Source: UPXZ01 sp049840795 (GTDB lineage Bacteria; Bacteroidota; Bacteroidia; Bacteroidales; Paludibacteraceae). From it: a stretch of DNA of 64,000 nucleotides. Where the stretch lies: positions 1 to 64,000 of the forward strand of contig JASGJK010000048.1 in the NCBI GenBank assembly GCA_049840795.1, in the 5' to 3' direction. Shown piece by piece: positions 53,211 to 62,456 of this stretch. Below the pieces are notes generated by a model. It saw nothing but the letters and a program-made list of their open reading frames with translations, had not been told where the DNA came from and made no database searches. The number at the start of each line of letters is the position of its first letter. Position 1 is the first letter of the stretch. Both the position numbers and the translations under genes were made by a program.

Positions 53211-53669
53211 ATGTACGAACAACTTAAATTAGAAAATCAACTGTGTTTTCCGTTTTATGCCGTGTCGAGGCTAATTATCAGAGCCTATCAAGACGATTTA
53301 GATGCTCTCGAAATAACTTATCCGCAATACCTTGTGTTGATGGTGTTATGGGAGAAAGACCAAGTTTCGGTTGTAGAAATAGGAGAAAAACTAATTTTGA
53401 ACACCAATACAGTCACTCCTCTGTTGAAAAGAATGGAAGTGCAGGGGCTTATTCTACGCGTTCCCTCACAGATTGATCAACGGAGAGTGATTGTAAGCTT
53501 AACCGAAAAAGGAAAAGTAATGCAGCAAAAAGCAGCTCAAATTCCGTATAACTTGATAAAAAAACTAAATATAGATACAGGTAATGAAAAAATAGCAGAA
53601 ATAAATCGGCTTAAAACTCAACTATATGAATTGATTGATTTACTGAAACTGATCGAAGATATTGTTTGA
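53211..53669 (+). CDS. ohrR: OhrR-type MarR family peroxide sensor
   Basis: This ~152-residue protein from the ATG at 53,211 begins MYEQLKLENQLCFPFYAVSR. The N-terminal Cys12 sits where OhrR has its peroxide-sensing cysteine. TYPQYLVLMVLWEKD is the next OhrR hallmark, and DQRRVIVSLTEKG is the MarR wing. It would repress until oxidised by organic peroxides. The symbol is by close resemblance. Its stop overlaps a TTG start of the ferritin-VIT1 gene (TTGA), so the two are coupled. Confidence 0.85.
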   Translation: MYEQLKLENQLCFPFYAVSRLIIRAYQDDLDALEITYPQYLVLMVLWEKDQVSVVEIGEKLILNTNTVTPLLKRMEVQGLILRVPSQIDQRRVIVSLTEKGKVMQQKAAQIPYNLIKKLNIDTGNEKIAEINRLKTQLYELIDLLKLIEDIV

Positions 53670-54555
53670 CTAAAAATACGAAGAGAACGATCTTGGATTC
53701 AAAAATACAGAAGTTAGTGCTTTATGCACAACGTACCGAGATTATAGAGCATTTCATATATTACGAACTGGCAAAACGTACTAAGAATGAAGGCAATGCC
53801 GAAGTGCTACGCCGTATCGGTGATCAAGAAAAAAATCATTATAATTTTTGGAAATTAAAAAGCGGTATTGATATCGCTCCCGATAAAAAACGAATTTGGC
53901 GTACCGTATTGCTGGCGAAATTATTGGGACTCTCTTTTGTGTTGAAACAAATGGAAAAACGTGAAAGAACCGGCTCCAAGCTTTACAACGAACTTTCGGT
54001 ATATTTTCCTGAGACCAAATGCTTTTCGGAAGAAGAACTTGAGCACGAAAAAAAATGTTGAATATGCTCGATGAAGAAAAACTTCGGTATGTAGGATCAA
54101 TTGTTTTGGGGCTGAATGATGCACTGGTAGAATTGACCGGTTCGTTAGCCGGATTTACGTTGGCGCTTAGCGATAGGCGGGTAATTACGCTTGCGGGCTT
54201 AGTAACAGGGATTTCTGCCACGTTCTCAATGGCAGCGTCCGACTATCTGTCATCGAAAACAGAAGGTGATGAAATAGCAAAAAAATCGGCACTCTATACC
54301 GGCGTAGCATATTTGATTACGGTCATTTTGTTGATTCTGCCGTTTTTACTTTTGTCAAACAAGTTTATATCATTGCCGATTACACTTTTCACGGCGGTGT
54401 TCATTATTTTTGGTTTCAACTATTATATTTCAGTGGCTAAAGATTTAAATTTTAAAGTCCGTTTTTGGGAAATGACCGTTATAAGTATGGGAGTTACCGC
54501 ATTTTCGTTTGTCGTTGGTTATTTGCTGAAAACCTTACTCGGAGTAGATATATGA
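53666..54555 (+). CDS. Ferritin-like domain fused to VIT1/CCC1 transporter (MbfA-like), one frameshift
   Basis: The N-terminal ~130 residues look like a rubrerythrin/ferritin four-helix domain with metal ligands in EIIEHFIYYELA and DQEKNHYNFW. The C-terminal part (GSIVLGLNDALVELTGSLAGF, MAASDYLSSKTEGDE) is a five-helix VIT1/CCC1 iron or manganese transporter. The two lie in different frames only because one A is missing from the A8 run at 54,050-54,057; with nine A the junction reads EHEKKMLNMLDEEKL. The 890-base span is one short of a multiple of three. MbfA proteins of this layout export iron under peroxide stress. Confidence 0.85.
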
Positions 54556-54793
54556 TTTTTTAATCCCATTGATTTTGCAAATAGTGGTTTCTTTGTTTGT
54601 AAGTGAATGAAATATTATGATCAGAAACGGTTATTTGCAATTCGTAGAGCATTGGCAGTTTGTAGCTGACAATCAAAAATCAAAAATATAAAAATACATT
54701 TATTATTAAATAGATGCTTAGAACAAAAGTGTTTTATTTTCAATAGATTATAAGTGACGATTGTTTCTGAAGGGCTTATTTTGTAATCTAAGG
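54556..54793. other. Non-coding gap before the nuo promoter
   Basis: The full gap to nuoA is 338 bases. The first ~240 bases are AT-rich with no open frame or hairpin that I can support. The nuo promoter and a ~70-base leader occupy the rest. Confidence 0.3.
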
Positions 54794-54824
54794 TTTGCAA
54801 AATGGAAAATAATATCTATCTTTG
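54794..54824 (+). promoter_or_regulatory. Bacteroidetes-type promoter of the nuo operon
   Basis: TTTG (54,794-54,797) and TATCTTTG (54,817-54,824) are separated by exactly 19 bases, an ideal TTTG-N19-TAnnTTTG. The nuoA ATG is 70 bases downstream. Confidence 0.75.
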
Positions 54825-54893
54825 CACTCGTTTTATGAGATGTGTTCAGCACATCTTTTTACCAATAATTCTTATCAATTACAAACAAATCGT

Positions 54894-55247
54894 ATGAGTA
54901 ATTTATCACTATTCGTGGTAGTTCTTATTACCGGAATTACATTGGTTGTTGCCGGCCTCTGTGCAGCCATATTACTATCTCCCAAATCCTTCAATTTCCA
55001 AAAAAGCGAAACGTATGAATGTGGTCTTCCTACCAAAGGTACGTCTTGGATGCAATTTAAAGTGGGTTACTATTTGTATGCCATTCTTTTTTTGATGTTC
55101 GATGTAGAAGCGCTTTTTCTTTTCCCTTGGGCAACCGTAGTTCGTGCTCTTGGTATGAGTGGATTGGTTAGTATTCTTATTTTTATTGTTATTCTTGCTT
55201 TAGGCTTGGCGTATGCTTGGCGGAAAGGAATTCTGAAATGGATGTAA
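54894..55247 (+). CDS. nuoA: NADH-quinone oxidoreductase subunit A
   Basis: NuoA (~117 residues) is a three-helix membrane subunit of complex I. I use the ATG at 54,894 (MSNLSLFVVVLITGITL); an earlier in-frame start would overlap the promoter. YECGLPTKGTSWMQFKVGYYLYAILFLMFDVEA is the conserved core, here cited by its parts YECGLPTKG and LFLMFDVEALFLFPW. The cysteine in the first loop and the Asp/Glu in the second helix are present. It overlaps nuoB by 10 bases. Confidence 0.93.
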   Translation: MSNLSLFVVVLITGITLVVAGLCAAILLSPKSFNFQKSETYECGLPTKGTSWMQFKVGYYLYAILFLMFDVEALFLFPWATVVRALGMSGLVSILIFIVILALGLAYAWRKGILKWM

Positions 55248-55873
55248 AAAAAATCAAAATAAAAGACATTCCGAGCGAAGACTTCAAAGACAATAATTCG
55301 CTACAGAAGTACATTGATGAGTTGAATGCCAACGGTACAAACATCATTGTCGGAAATTTGGATCAAATGATAAACTGGGGACGTGCCAATTCGCTATGGC
55401 CTCTTGCATTTGCAACCAGCTGTTGTGGTATAGAGTTTATGGCGTCTGCCGCCGCTCATTACGATATTTCGAGATTTGGTATGGAAGTGGTGCGTAATAG
55501 TCCTCGTCAAGCCGATTTAATGATTGTTGCCGGGACGATTGTAAATAAAATGGCGCCGCTCGTGCGCCGTGTTTATGATCAGATGGCAGAACCGAAATAT
55601 GTGTTGGCGATGGGGGCTTGTGCTATATCCGGAGGACCTTTTGTTGATTCATATCACGTGGTAAAAGGTGTCGATCAATTACTTCCGGTGGATGTATATG
55701 TACCCGGATGTCCTCCAAGACCTGAATCGTTGTTTTATGGACTACTCCAACTTCAACGTAAAGTGAAAGTGGAAAAGTTTTTCAACAACAGAATTATCGA
55801 TCGGGCATATTATGCAGATACATTGGTTGATCCGGAAACCGGAGAAAAAATTGATACCACCGTTCAAAAATAA
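55238..55873 (+). CDS. nuoB: NADH-quinone oxidoreductase subunit B
   Basis: NuoB (~211 residues) binds cluster N2, the last iron-sulfur centre before quinone. The ligands are visible in ATSCCGIEFM, GACAISGG and YVPGCPPRPE. I choose the ATG at 55,238 (MDVKKIKIKDIPSED) with GGAAAGGAA upstream. The start lies inside nuoA, so the two are coupled. It has a longer N- and C-terminal tail than the E. coli core. Confidence 0.95.
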   Translation: MDVKKIKIKDIPSEDFKDNNSLQKYIDELNANGTNIIVGNLDQMINWGRANSLWPLAFATSCCGIEFMASAAAHYDISRFGMEVVRNSPRQADLMIVAGTIVNKMAPLVRRVYDQMAEPKYVLAMGACAISGGPFVDSYHVVKGVDQLLPVDVYVPGCPPRPESLFYGLLQLQRKVKVEKFFNNRIIDRAYYADTLVDPETGEKIDTTVQK

Positions 55874-55912
55874 AAAATACACACGTACAAAACATCATTA
55901 CATCATAAAAAG

Positions 55913-57535
55913 ATGAAAGATATAAAAGAAGTAATTCTAAGTGCTGTAAAAGAGGCTGTTATTGAAGAAAAGCAAAAACTCACGGTTACAGTAGAACCCA
56001 AACAACTTCGCTCGTTAGTTGAAGCGCTTTATAACAACTCCGAACTGCCTTTTAACTATTTGATTAGTTTGATAGGGATGGATTGGGGCGAAAAATTAGG
56101 CGTTATTTACCTGCTTTCTTCTTCCAAAGACCTTTCGCAAGAGTTGGCGGTTATCACCGCGACATCAGACCGAGAAAATCCGTTGCTTTACACCATTACC
56201 GATTATTACGAATCGGCACATTATAACGAACGTGAAGTGTTTGCAATGTTCGGCATTCGTTTTATCAATAATCCTGATATGCGTCGCTTTTTACTTAGAG
56301 ACGACTGGAAAGGATTTCCGCTCAGAAAAGATTATGATGCTGTGAATCCTGTGAATGTGGTGAGCAAAGAGATCGTGGACAAAGCGCCACGTATTATGGA
56401 ATTGGCTGATGGGATATTAAAAGAGGAAGTCGTTGATGTGTTTGATGACGAAGATTACATTATTAATATAGGTCCTCAGCATCCTTCAACTCACGGAGTG
56501 ATGCACTTTCGCACTGCCTTAGATGGTGAAATTATCAAAAAAATTGATGTACATAGCGGCTATATCCACCGAGGTATCGAAAAACTGTGTGAAGGAATGA
56601 CTTATCCTCAAACACTCCACCTTACCGACCGTTTAGACTATCTTTCGGCAAGCATTAATCGCCACGCATTATGTATGTGTATAGAAAAAGCAGCAGACAT
56701 AGAAGTGCCTGAACGTGCTCAATACATCCGTACCATAATGGACGAATTGAACCGTATCAGTTCGCATTTGATTGCTTGGGCGGCTCAGTGTAACGACTTG
56801 GGCGCTACTACCGCATTTGTTTACGGGGTACGCGAACGCGAGCATATTATGGATATTTTTGATAAAACCTGCGGTGGACGGCTTATTGTAAATTACAATG
56901 TCGTAGGTGGCGTTATGTTTGATATTTATCCCGATTTTCAAAAAGATGTGGCTGCCTTTGTGGTGTATATGCGCGAAAAACTGAAAGAATACGATAATTT
57001 CTTCACACATAATGTAATAGCACTTGGTCGTATGGTGAATATCGGAAACTTAAGCATAGATGACGCTGTGAAATATGGTGTTACAGGACCTGCTGGACGT
57101 GCTTCCGGTTGGTCATGCGATGTGCGAAGACACAAACCTTATGCGTTGTATAGCAAAGTTGAATTTAAGGAAGTAACCCGCACAGAAGGAGATTCGTATG
57201 CACGTTATTTGAATCGCTTAGATGAAATAGAACAGTCGTTGCATATCATCGAACAATTAATAGACAAAATCCCTGAAGGAGAACATTGTGCAAAGACCAA
57301 GCCGATTATTCGTATTCCGGAAGGTCAGTATTTCCAAAGTGTTGAAACCGGTAAAGGAGAGTTCAACGTATTTATCGAAAGTAAAGGTGACAAAAATCCA
57401 TACCGCGTAAAATTCCGTTCGCCTTCTATGGCGGCAGTCTCAATTATGCCGTTGATTTGCAAAGGTGAAAAAATTGCCGACTTTATAGGTATCGGCGGTT
57501 CATTAGATTACGTTATTCCTGACATTGACCGTTAA
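55913..57535 (+). CDS. nuoCD: NADH-quinone oxidoreductase fused subunits C and D
   Basis: This 540-residue fusion joins NuoC (residues ~1-160, with HYNEREVFAMFGI and DDWKGFPLRKDYD) to NuoD (~180-540, with GPQHPSTHGVMHFRTALDGE, HSGYIHRGIEKL and the C-terminal DYVIPDIDR). NuoD forms the quinone pocket with NuoB; the His in PSTHG is the family's quinone-contacting residue. The fusion is found in several bacterial groups, including many Bacteroidetes. The frame is intact. Confidence 0.95.
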   Translation: MKDIKEVILSAVKEAVIEEKQKLTVTVEPKQLRSLVEALYNNSELPFNYLISLIGMDWGEKLGVIYLLSSSKDLSQELAVITATSDRENPLLYTITDYYESAHYNEREVFAMFGIRFINNPDMRRFLLRDDWKGFPLRKDYDAVNPVNVVSKEIVDKAPRIMELADGILKEEVVDVFDDEDYIINIGPQHPSTHGVMHFRTALDGEIIKKIDVHSGYIHRGIEKLCEGMTYPQTLHLTDRLDYLSASINRHALCMCIEKAADIEVPERAQYIRTIMDELNRISSHLIAWAAQCNDLGATTAFVYGVREREHIMDIFDKTCGGRLIVNYNVVGGVMFDIYPDFQKDVAAFVVYMREKLKEYDNFFTHNVIALGRMVNIGNLSIDDAVKYGVTGPAGRASGWSCDVRRHKPYALYSKVEFKEVTRTEGDSYARYLNRLDEIEQSLHIIEQLIDKIPEGEHCAKTKPIIRIPEGQYFQSVETGKGEFNVFIESKGDKNPYRVKFRSPSMAAVSIMPLICKGEKIADFIGIGGSLDYVIPDIDR

Positions 57536-57675
57536 TACACAGGTATTTAATAATTATACGCTTCGCTGTGATAAATGATTGTCTTTACAATTAAATAACA
57601 CCGAAGATATATAACGTTTCGATTTCACCGGTACTCATAACACAAAGTAAATAACAAAAATATACAAAAAATTAT

Positions 57676-58803
57676 ATGTTGTTAAATTATTCACAACCAT
57701 TGGAAGTAACAAATCTTTTCAAATCGATTGATACACTTTTGAGAAGTAGTCTGCCTTCGTTTTGGGCAACTTTTATAGAAGGAGCTTTGGTTTTGGTTTT
57801 ATTACTTGCCGCTTATGCCGTAATCGCTTTGGCGCTTATCTATATCGAACGTAAGGTCACAGCCTTCTTTCAGGCGCGTATCGGACCTAACCGTGTAGGT
57901 AAATATGGTATAATACAAAGTATTGCCGATATGGTAAAAATTTTAATCAAAGAAATTATCCATGTCAACAAGGTAGATAAATTTTTGTTTTACGCTGCTC
58001 CGTTTTTTATGATTGTAGCTTCGATGCTAACATTTGGTGCTATCGCTTTTGGTAAGAATTTACACGCTGTCGATTTCAATGTCGGAGTTTTTTATGTGAT
58101 TGCCGTATCTTCATTAGGTATCATTGGGGTATTGTTAGCGGGTTGGTCAAGTAACAATAAATATTCGATGATTGGTGCAATGCGAAGCGGAGCTCAATTT
58201 ATAAGCTATGAATTATCTGCCGGATTTGCATTGATGACTATTGTTGTGCTATCGGGCACGATGCAGTTTTCTACAATGATTGAAAATCAACGTTTTTGCT
58301 GGAATTTATTCAACGGACATATCGCTTCTATTATCGCATTTATCATCTATCTGATTTCAGGGCATGCTGAGACCAATCGTGGCCCGTTTGACCTACCCGA
58401 AGCCGAATCAGAGTTAACAGCCGGTTACCATACAGAGTATTCAGGTTTACAGTTTGGATTCTTTTATTTGGCTGAATATTTGAATATGTTTATTATCGCC
58501 AGTATTGCCACCGCTGTATTTCTTGGAGGTTGGATGCCGATACAGGTAAAAGGTTGGGATACTTTCAATCAATTTATGTGGTATATACCATCTTACGTGT
58601 GGTTCTTCGGGAAAACCGGTGTGTTGATATTCCTTAGTTTGTGGGTTCGCTGGTCATTCCCGCGTTTGCGTATCGACCAACTCCTTAACTTGGAATGGAA
58701 ATACTTATTACCGATAAATTTGGTAAATCTTCTTTTGATGGTAATCTTGGTTCTTACGGGATTGACACTGACAGATATTTTTCCATCGCTGTTTAAACTA
58801 TAA
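57676..58803 (+). CDS. nuoH: NADH-quinone oxidoreductase subunit H
   Basis: NuoH (375 residues) has eight or nine transmembrane helices and links the quinone site to the proton channels. Conserved parts are IERKVTAFFQARIGPNRVGK (residues ~56-75), the loop GHAETNRGPFDLPEAESELTAGYHTEYSG (cited as AETNRGPFDLPEAESE) and the C-terminal LRWDQ-type region FPRLRIDQLLNLEWKYLLP. The gap of 140 bases before it is longer than in most of this operon. Confidence 0.95.
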   Translation: MLLNYSQPLEVTNLFKSIDTLLRSSLPSFWATFIEGALVLVLLLAAYAVIALALIYIERKVTAFFQARIGPNRVGKYGIIQSIADMVKILIKEIIHVNKVDKFLFYAAPFFMIVASMLTFGAIAFGKNLHAVDFNVGVFYVIAVSSLGIIGVLLAGWSSNNKYSMIGAMRSGAQFISYELSAGFALMTIVVLSGTMQFSTMIENQRFCWNLFNGHIASIIAFIIYLISGHAETNRGPFDLPEAESELTAGYHTEYSGLQFGFFYLAEYLNMFIIASIATAVFLGGWMPIQVKGWDTFNQFMWYIPSYVWFFGKTGVLIFLSLWVRWSFPRLRIDQLLNLEWKYLLPINLVNLLLMVILVLTGLTLTDIFPSLFKL

Positions 58804-58870
58804 TAAAACAGATAAAAATTAAAACAGAATCTGACATCGTTCATCTGATGTCTAAAAGTCTAAATATAAT

Positions 58871-59395
58871 ATGAATTCTTTTGTAAAATATATATCCGGC
58901 ATATTCACAGGAGTAAAATCCTTGATAGGAGGTATGATTGTGACATGGAAAGAACTGTGGACTAAGAAGGTTACTATGCAGTATCCCGAAAACCGTGAGA
59001 CATTGGTTATTTCGGAGCGCTGGCGTGCGACGCTGGTTATGCCACACGATGCCAATAATGAGCACGCTTGTACTTCCTGCAGTATTTGTCAAACCAATTG
59101 CCCTAACGGAACTATCAAAGTAATTTCAAAAATGATAGAGACCGAAGATGGTAAGCAAAAAAAAGCGCTCGACAAACATATTTGGGACAACGGGATGTGT
59201 ACTTTCTGCAATCTTTGTGTGATTACCTGTCCTTCAAACGCTATTGTTTTTACCAATGAGTTTGAAAATGCCGTTTATAACAAAGATTCTTTGGTGCATC
59301 AGCTTAATAAAGAAGGCTCAAAATTGAGGGAAAAGAAAAAAGAGATGGCGCCCAAGTCTCCCGAAGGAGATTTGAAAACAGCAAAACCCGAATAA
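58871..59395 (+). CDS. nuoI: NADH-quinone oxidoreductase subunit I
   Basis: NuoI (174 residues) is a two-[4Fe-4S] ferredoxin subunit passing electrons to NuoB. The cluster motifs are CTSCSICQTNCP (residues ~66-77) and CTFCNLCVITCP (~108-119). An amphipathic N-terminal segment (SFVKYISGIFTGVKSLIGGM) docks on NuoH. The charged C-terminal tail (KEGSKLREKKKEMAPKSPEG) is longer than in E. coli. Confidence 0.95.
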   Translation: MNSFVKYISGIFTGVKSLIGGMIVTWKELWTKKVTMQYPENRETLVISERWRATLVMPHDANNEHACTSCSICQTNCPNGTIKVISKMIETEDGKQKKALDKHIWDNGMCTFCNLCVITCPSNAIVFTNEFENAVYNKDSLVHQLNKEGSKLREKKKEMAPKSPEGDLKTAKPE

Positions 59396-59454
59396 GAAGT
59401 AATGATTATACTTTCAAAGTCTATATAACAAAAATAATTATCAAAAATAAAAAT

Positions 59455-59477
59455 CCTCTTTTAGGAGGTTAGGAGGC
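59455..59477 (+). promoter_or_regulatory. Short hairpin with strong Shine-Dalgarno before nuoJ
   Basis: CCTC-TTTTAG-GAGG (59,455-59,468) can form a small stem, followed by TTAGGAGGC whose AGGAGG (59,471-59,476) lies five bases before the nuoJ ATG. The CCTC arm can pair with either GAGG. Strong Shine-Dalgarno sequences are uncommon in this phylum. A related element precedes nuoL. Confidence 0.45.
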
Positions 59478-59481
59478 TTAT

Positions 59482-60030
59482 ATGGCAGAACAAATTATAT
59501 TTTACATTTTAGCATTAATAATGGTTGTGTTTTCCATTATGGCTGTTACAAGTAAACGAATTATCCGCGCGGCAGTGTACCTTTTATTTGTATTGCTCAG
59601 CACTGCTTTTATCTATCTGTTACTGAATTATCATTTTCTTTTCGCAGTTCAAATAGCTGTATATGCAGGCGGTATTATGGTATTGTTTATTATGGCAATA
59701 TTTTTAACTCACCAGCCGGGCAAGAAAATCAAGGTGCAGCGAAAAAGCAGAGCCATTCCGGCTTTATTACTTTCAATTGCGGGTATCGCTATCAGCGGAT
59801 TCATCATTGTCAAAAATGTAAATTCAGTTTATCAGTTGGTTACAGGTGACGAAATAAATATGCAGGAAATCGGAACTACATTGATGGGATATGAAAAATA
59901 TCAGTACGTATTGCCTTTCGAGGTTGTGAGTGTGCTTTTGCTGGCGTGTATTATCGGTGCAATTTTGATTGCGCGCCCCGAACCGAATGAAGAAAAACAA
60001 TTACAAGAAAATAAAGCAAAAGGAGAATAA
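59482..60030 (+). CDS. nuoJ: NADH-quinone oxidoreductase subunit J
   Basis: NuoJ (182 residues) is a five-helix membrane subunit. ALIMVVFSIMAVTSKRIIRAAVYL (cited by its part VFSIMAVTSKRIIRAAVYL) and LNYHFLFAVQIAVYAGGIMVLFI contain the conserved pi-bulge region (AVQIAVYAGGIMVLF). It ends with a charged tail. It is preceded by an unusual AGGAGG element and overlaps closely with nuoK (2-base gap). Confidence 0.94.
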   Translation: MAEQIIFYILALIMVVFSIMAVTSKRIIRAAVYLLFVLLSTAFIYLLLNYHFLFAVQIAVYAGGIMVLFIMAIFLTHQPGKKIKVQRKSRAIPALLLSIAGIAISGFIIVKNVNSVYQLVTGDEINMQEIGTTLMGYEKYQYVLPFEVVSVLLLACIIGAILIARPEPNEEKQLQENKAKGE

Positions 60031-60032
60031 TT

Positions 60033-60374
60033 ATGGGAGAACTATTAATAAATGCAGGTAGCGCTCCGGTGCCAATGATGGCTTACCTTATTGTGAGCGT
60101 AATTATGTTCTTTGTTGGAATTTTCGGATTTATCACCCGTAAGAATCTGATCTCCATATTAATTTCGATTGAATTGATACTTAATGCGGTGGATATAAAT
60201 TTTGCCGTGTTCAATCGCTTTCTATATCCCGGTTATTTTGAAGGTTTTTTCTTTGCATTGTTCGTAATTGCTATCGCAGCTTGTGAAACAGCCATCGCCA
60301 TTGCCATCATTATCAATATATACAAACGTTTTGGTGATGTGGATGTGGATAATCTGGAAGAGATGAAAGAGTAA
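60033..60374 (+). CDS. nuoK: NADH-quinone oxidoreductase subunit K
   Basis: NuoK (113 residues) is a three-helix subunit homologous to MrpC. The conserved glutamates of helices 2 and 3 are present in ISILISIELILNAVDINF (residues ~42-59) and AIAACETAIAIAIII. The C-terminal tail FGDVDVDNLEEMKE is acidic. It begins two bases after nuoJ. Confidence 0.94.
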   Translation: MGELLINAGSAPVPMMAYLIVSVIMFFVGIFGFITRKNLISILISIELILNAVDINFAVFNRFLYPGYFEGFFFALFVIAIAACETAIAIAIIINIYKRFGDVDVDNLEEMKE

Positions 60375-60451
60375 TTCAATCATTGAAAATTATAAATATC
60401 TAAAATAGAGGTATTCTGACAAATATAAAATAATTTTAACATCCACTTTTA

Positions 60452-60476
60452 CTCCCCCTTTAGGGGGTTGGGGGGC
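60452..60476 (+). promoter_or_regulatory. C5-TTTA-G5 hairpin and G-run before nuoL
   Basis: CCCCC (60,454-60,458), loop TTTA and GGGGG (60,463-60,467) form a 5-base-pair stem, followed by TT and GGGGGG (60,470-60,475) seven bases before the nuoL ATG. The layout copies the element before nuoJ with C/G in place of C/T and G/A, so pairing is kept while sequence differs. Confidence 0.45.
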
Positions 60477-60482
60477 ATTTTT

Positions 60483-62411
60483 ATGACATATACAATTCTT
60501 ATAGTTTTACTACCGTTGTTGAGTTTTATTACGCTGGGGCTGCTCGACAGCAAATTAAAACCGCAAGTGGCAGGATTGATTGGAACCGTTTCTCTTTCGA
60601 TTATTACTATTCTTTCCTACTACACTGCATTTGTGTATTTTACAGAGCCACGTGTTGATGGCGTATATCAGACATTAATTCCTTTTAAAACCTTGTGGGT
60701 AAATTTAGGAGCAAACCTTCATATTGATTTGGGTATTTTACTCGATCCTATTTCGGTGATGATGTTGGTGGTAATTACTACAGTTTCATTGATGGTACAT
60801 TTGTACAGTTTAGGTTATATGCATGGTGAAAAAGGCTTCCAACGCTATTATGCTTTTCTCTCATTATTTAGCTTTGCTATGCTGGGGCTGGTGGTAGCTA
60901 CAAATCTATTTCAGATGTACATCTTTTGGGAATTAGTGGGTGTTTCATCTTATTTACTCATCAGTTTTTACTATACAAAACCTTCCGCTATAGCTGCAGG
61001 TAAAAAAGCGTTTATTGTAACGCGTTTTGCTGATTTATTTTTCTTAATAGGAATATTAGTTCTTTCATATTATACAAAAACGTTCGATTTTGGAATTTTG
61101 AACGGCGGAGAAGAGGGCGTTTTCAGTAGTGCGCTGGGTTCAAGTTTTATGGGAGCTTCTATATTAGCTTGGGCTATGGGTTTGATTTTTATCGGAGGTG
61201 CCGGGAAATCGGCAATGTTTCCGTTACATATTTGGTTGCCGGATGCAATGGAAGGTCCAACACCGGTTTCGGCATTGATACATGCTGCGACTATGGTAGT
61301 AGCAGGGGTGTATTTGGTTGCAAGATTATTTCCGGTATATATTGAATTTACTCCCGAAGTATTGCATGGGATAGCGTATGTAGGTGCGTTTACGGCTATG
61401 TTCTCAGCATTAATAGCCATCGTTCAAACGGATATAAAACGCGTACTTGCTTTCTCTACCATATCTCAAATCGGATTTATGATGGTAGCGCTTGGTGTAA
61501 GTACAAGTATGGAGCTCAATCATCACGAGCACGGAGGTTTAGGTTATATGGCATCTATGTTCCATTTGTTTACTCACGCTATGTTTAAGGCGTTGCTGTT
61601 CCTTGGTGCCGGTTCTGTTATTCACGCCGTTCATAGTAACGAGATGAAAGATATGGGAGGGCTTCGCAAGTATATGCCTGTTACGCATATCACCTTCTTG
61701 ATAGCTTGTCTTGCAATTGCTGGCATTCCACCTTTCAGTGGTTTTTTCAGTAAGGACGAAATATTGACAGCGACTTATCATTTTGGTACGGGAATGGGCA
61801 TTTGGATGACCATTACAGCCGGTATCACCGCTTTTTATATGTTCCGTTTGTACTACAATATTTTCTGGGGGAAAGAACAGTCGCACGATGCACACGGTCA
61901 TCATACGCCACATGAATCGCCGGCATTAATGTCTATCCCACTTATTTTCTTGGCTTTGGTAACCGTAGTGAGCGGTTTTATTCCGTTTGGAAAATTGGTG
62001 ACGGCTGACAGAACAGAATATCTCATCCATTTAGATTGGAAAATAGCCGTTACGAGTATCGTTGTAGCATTAGCGGCTATTGGATTGGCTACGGCGCTAT
62101 ATTTCAAACCAAGCAGTGTTCCTGATAAGGTTGAACAACGCGTTCCGGGACTTTACAAGGCTATGTATAGAAGATTTTATATTGATGAAGTATATTTGTT
62201 TATTACCAAGAAAATTATATTTAACAACGTATCACGCCCACTTGCTTGGTTTGACCGTCACGTAGTGGATGGCGCCATAAACGGAATAGCTTGGTTGACC
62301 GGTTGGACGTCAGGACGAATCAAAGGATTTCAATCGGGTTTATTGCAATGGTATGCGTATGTATTCTTAATCGGTACATTAGTAATTACGGTGTTGGCAA
62401 TATTATTGTAA
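60483..62411 (+). CDS. nuoL: NADH-quinone oxidoreductase subunit L
   Basis: NuoL (~642 residues) is the largest antiporter-like proton-pumping subunit. I choose the ATG at 60,483 (MTYTILIVLLPLLSF). YIFWELVGVSSYLLISFYYTK holds the key Glu (cited as FWELVGVSSYLL), and FIGGAGKSAMFPLHIWLPDAMEGPTPVSALIHAAT holds the channel lysine and histidines (cited as GKSAMFPLHIWLPDAMEG). The C-terminal ~100 residues contain the lateral helix. The frame is complete. Confidence 0.95.
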   Translation: MTYTILIVLLPLLSFITLGLLDSKLKPQVAGLIGTVSLSIITILSYYTAFVYFTEPRVDGVYQTLIPFKTLWVNLGANLHIDLGILLDPISVMMLVVITTVSLMVHLYSLGYMHGEKGFQRYYAFLSLFSFAMLGLVVATNLFQMYIFWELVGVSSYLLISFYYTKPSAIAAGKKAFIVTRFADLFFLIGILVLSYYTKTFDFGILNGGEEGVFSSALGSSFMGASILAWAMGLIFIGGAGKSAMFPLHIWLPDAMEGPTPVSALIHAATMVVAGVYLVARLFPVYIEFTPEVLHGIAYVGAFTAMFSALIAIVQTDIKRVLAFSTISQIGFMMVALGVSTSMELNHHEHGGLGYMASMFHLFTHAMFKALLFLGAGSVIHAVHSNEMKDMGGLRKYMPVTHITFLIACLAIAGIPPFSGFFSKDEILTATYHFGTGMGIWMTITAGITAFYMFRLYYNIFWGKEQSHDAHGHHTPHESPALMSIPLIFLALVTVVSGFIPFGKLVTADRTEYLIHLDWKIAVTSIVVALAAIGLATALYFKPSSVPDKVEQRVPGLYKAMYRRFYIDEVYLFITKKIIFNNVSRPLAWFDRHVVDGAINGIAWLTGWTSGRIKGFQSGLLQWYAYVFLIGTLVITVLAILL

Positions 62412-62456
62412 TCTTTCAATAACATATTTAATTAAAAAATAGAATTTCCATTAACC

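Noticed and set aside
53666..54555. Two separate genes (rubrerythrin-like and VIT1-like)
   Set aside because: The break lies in an A8 run and one added A restores the known ferritin-VIT1 fusion.
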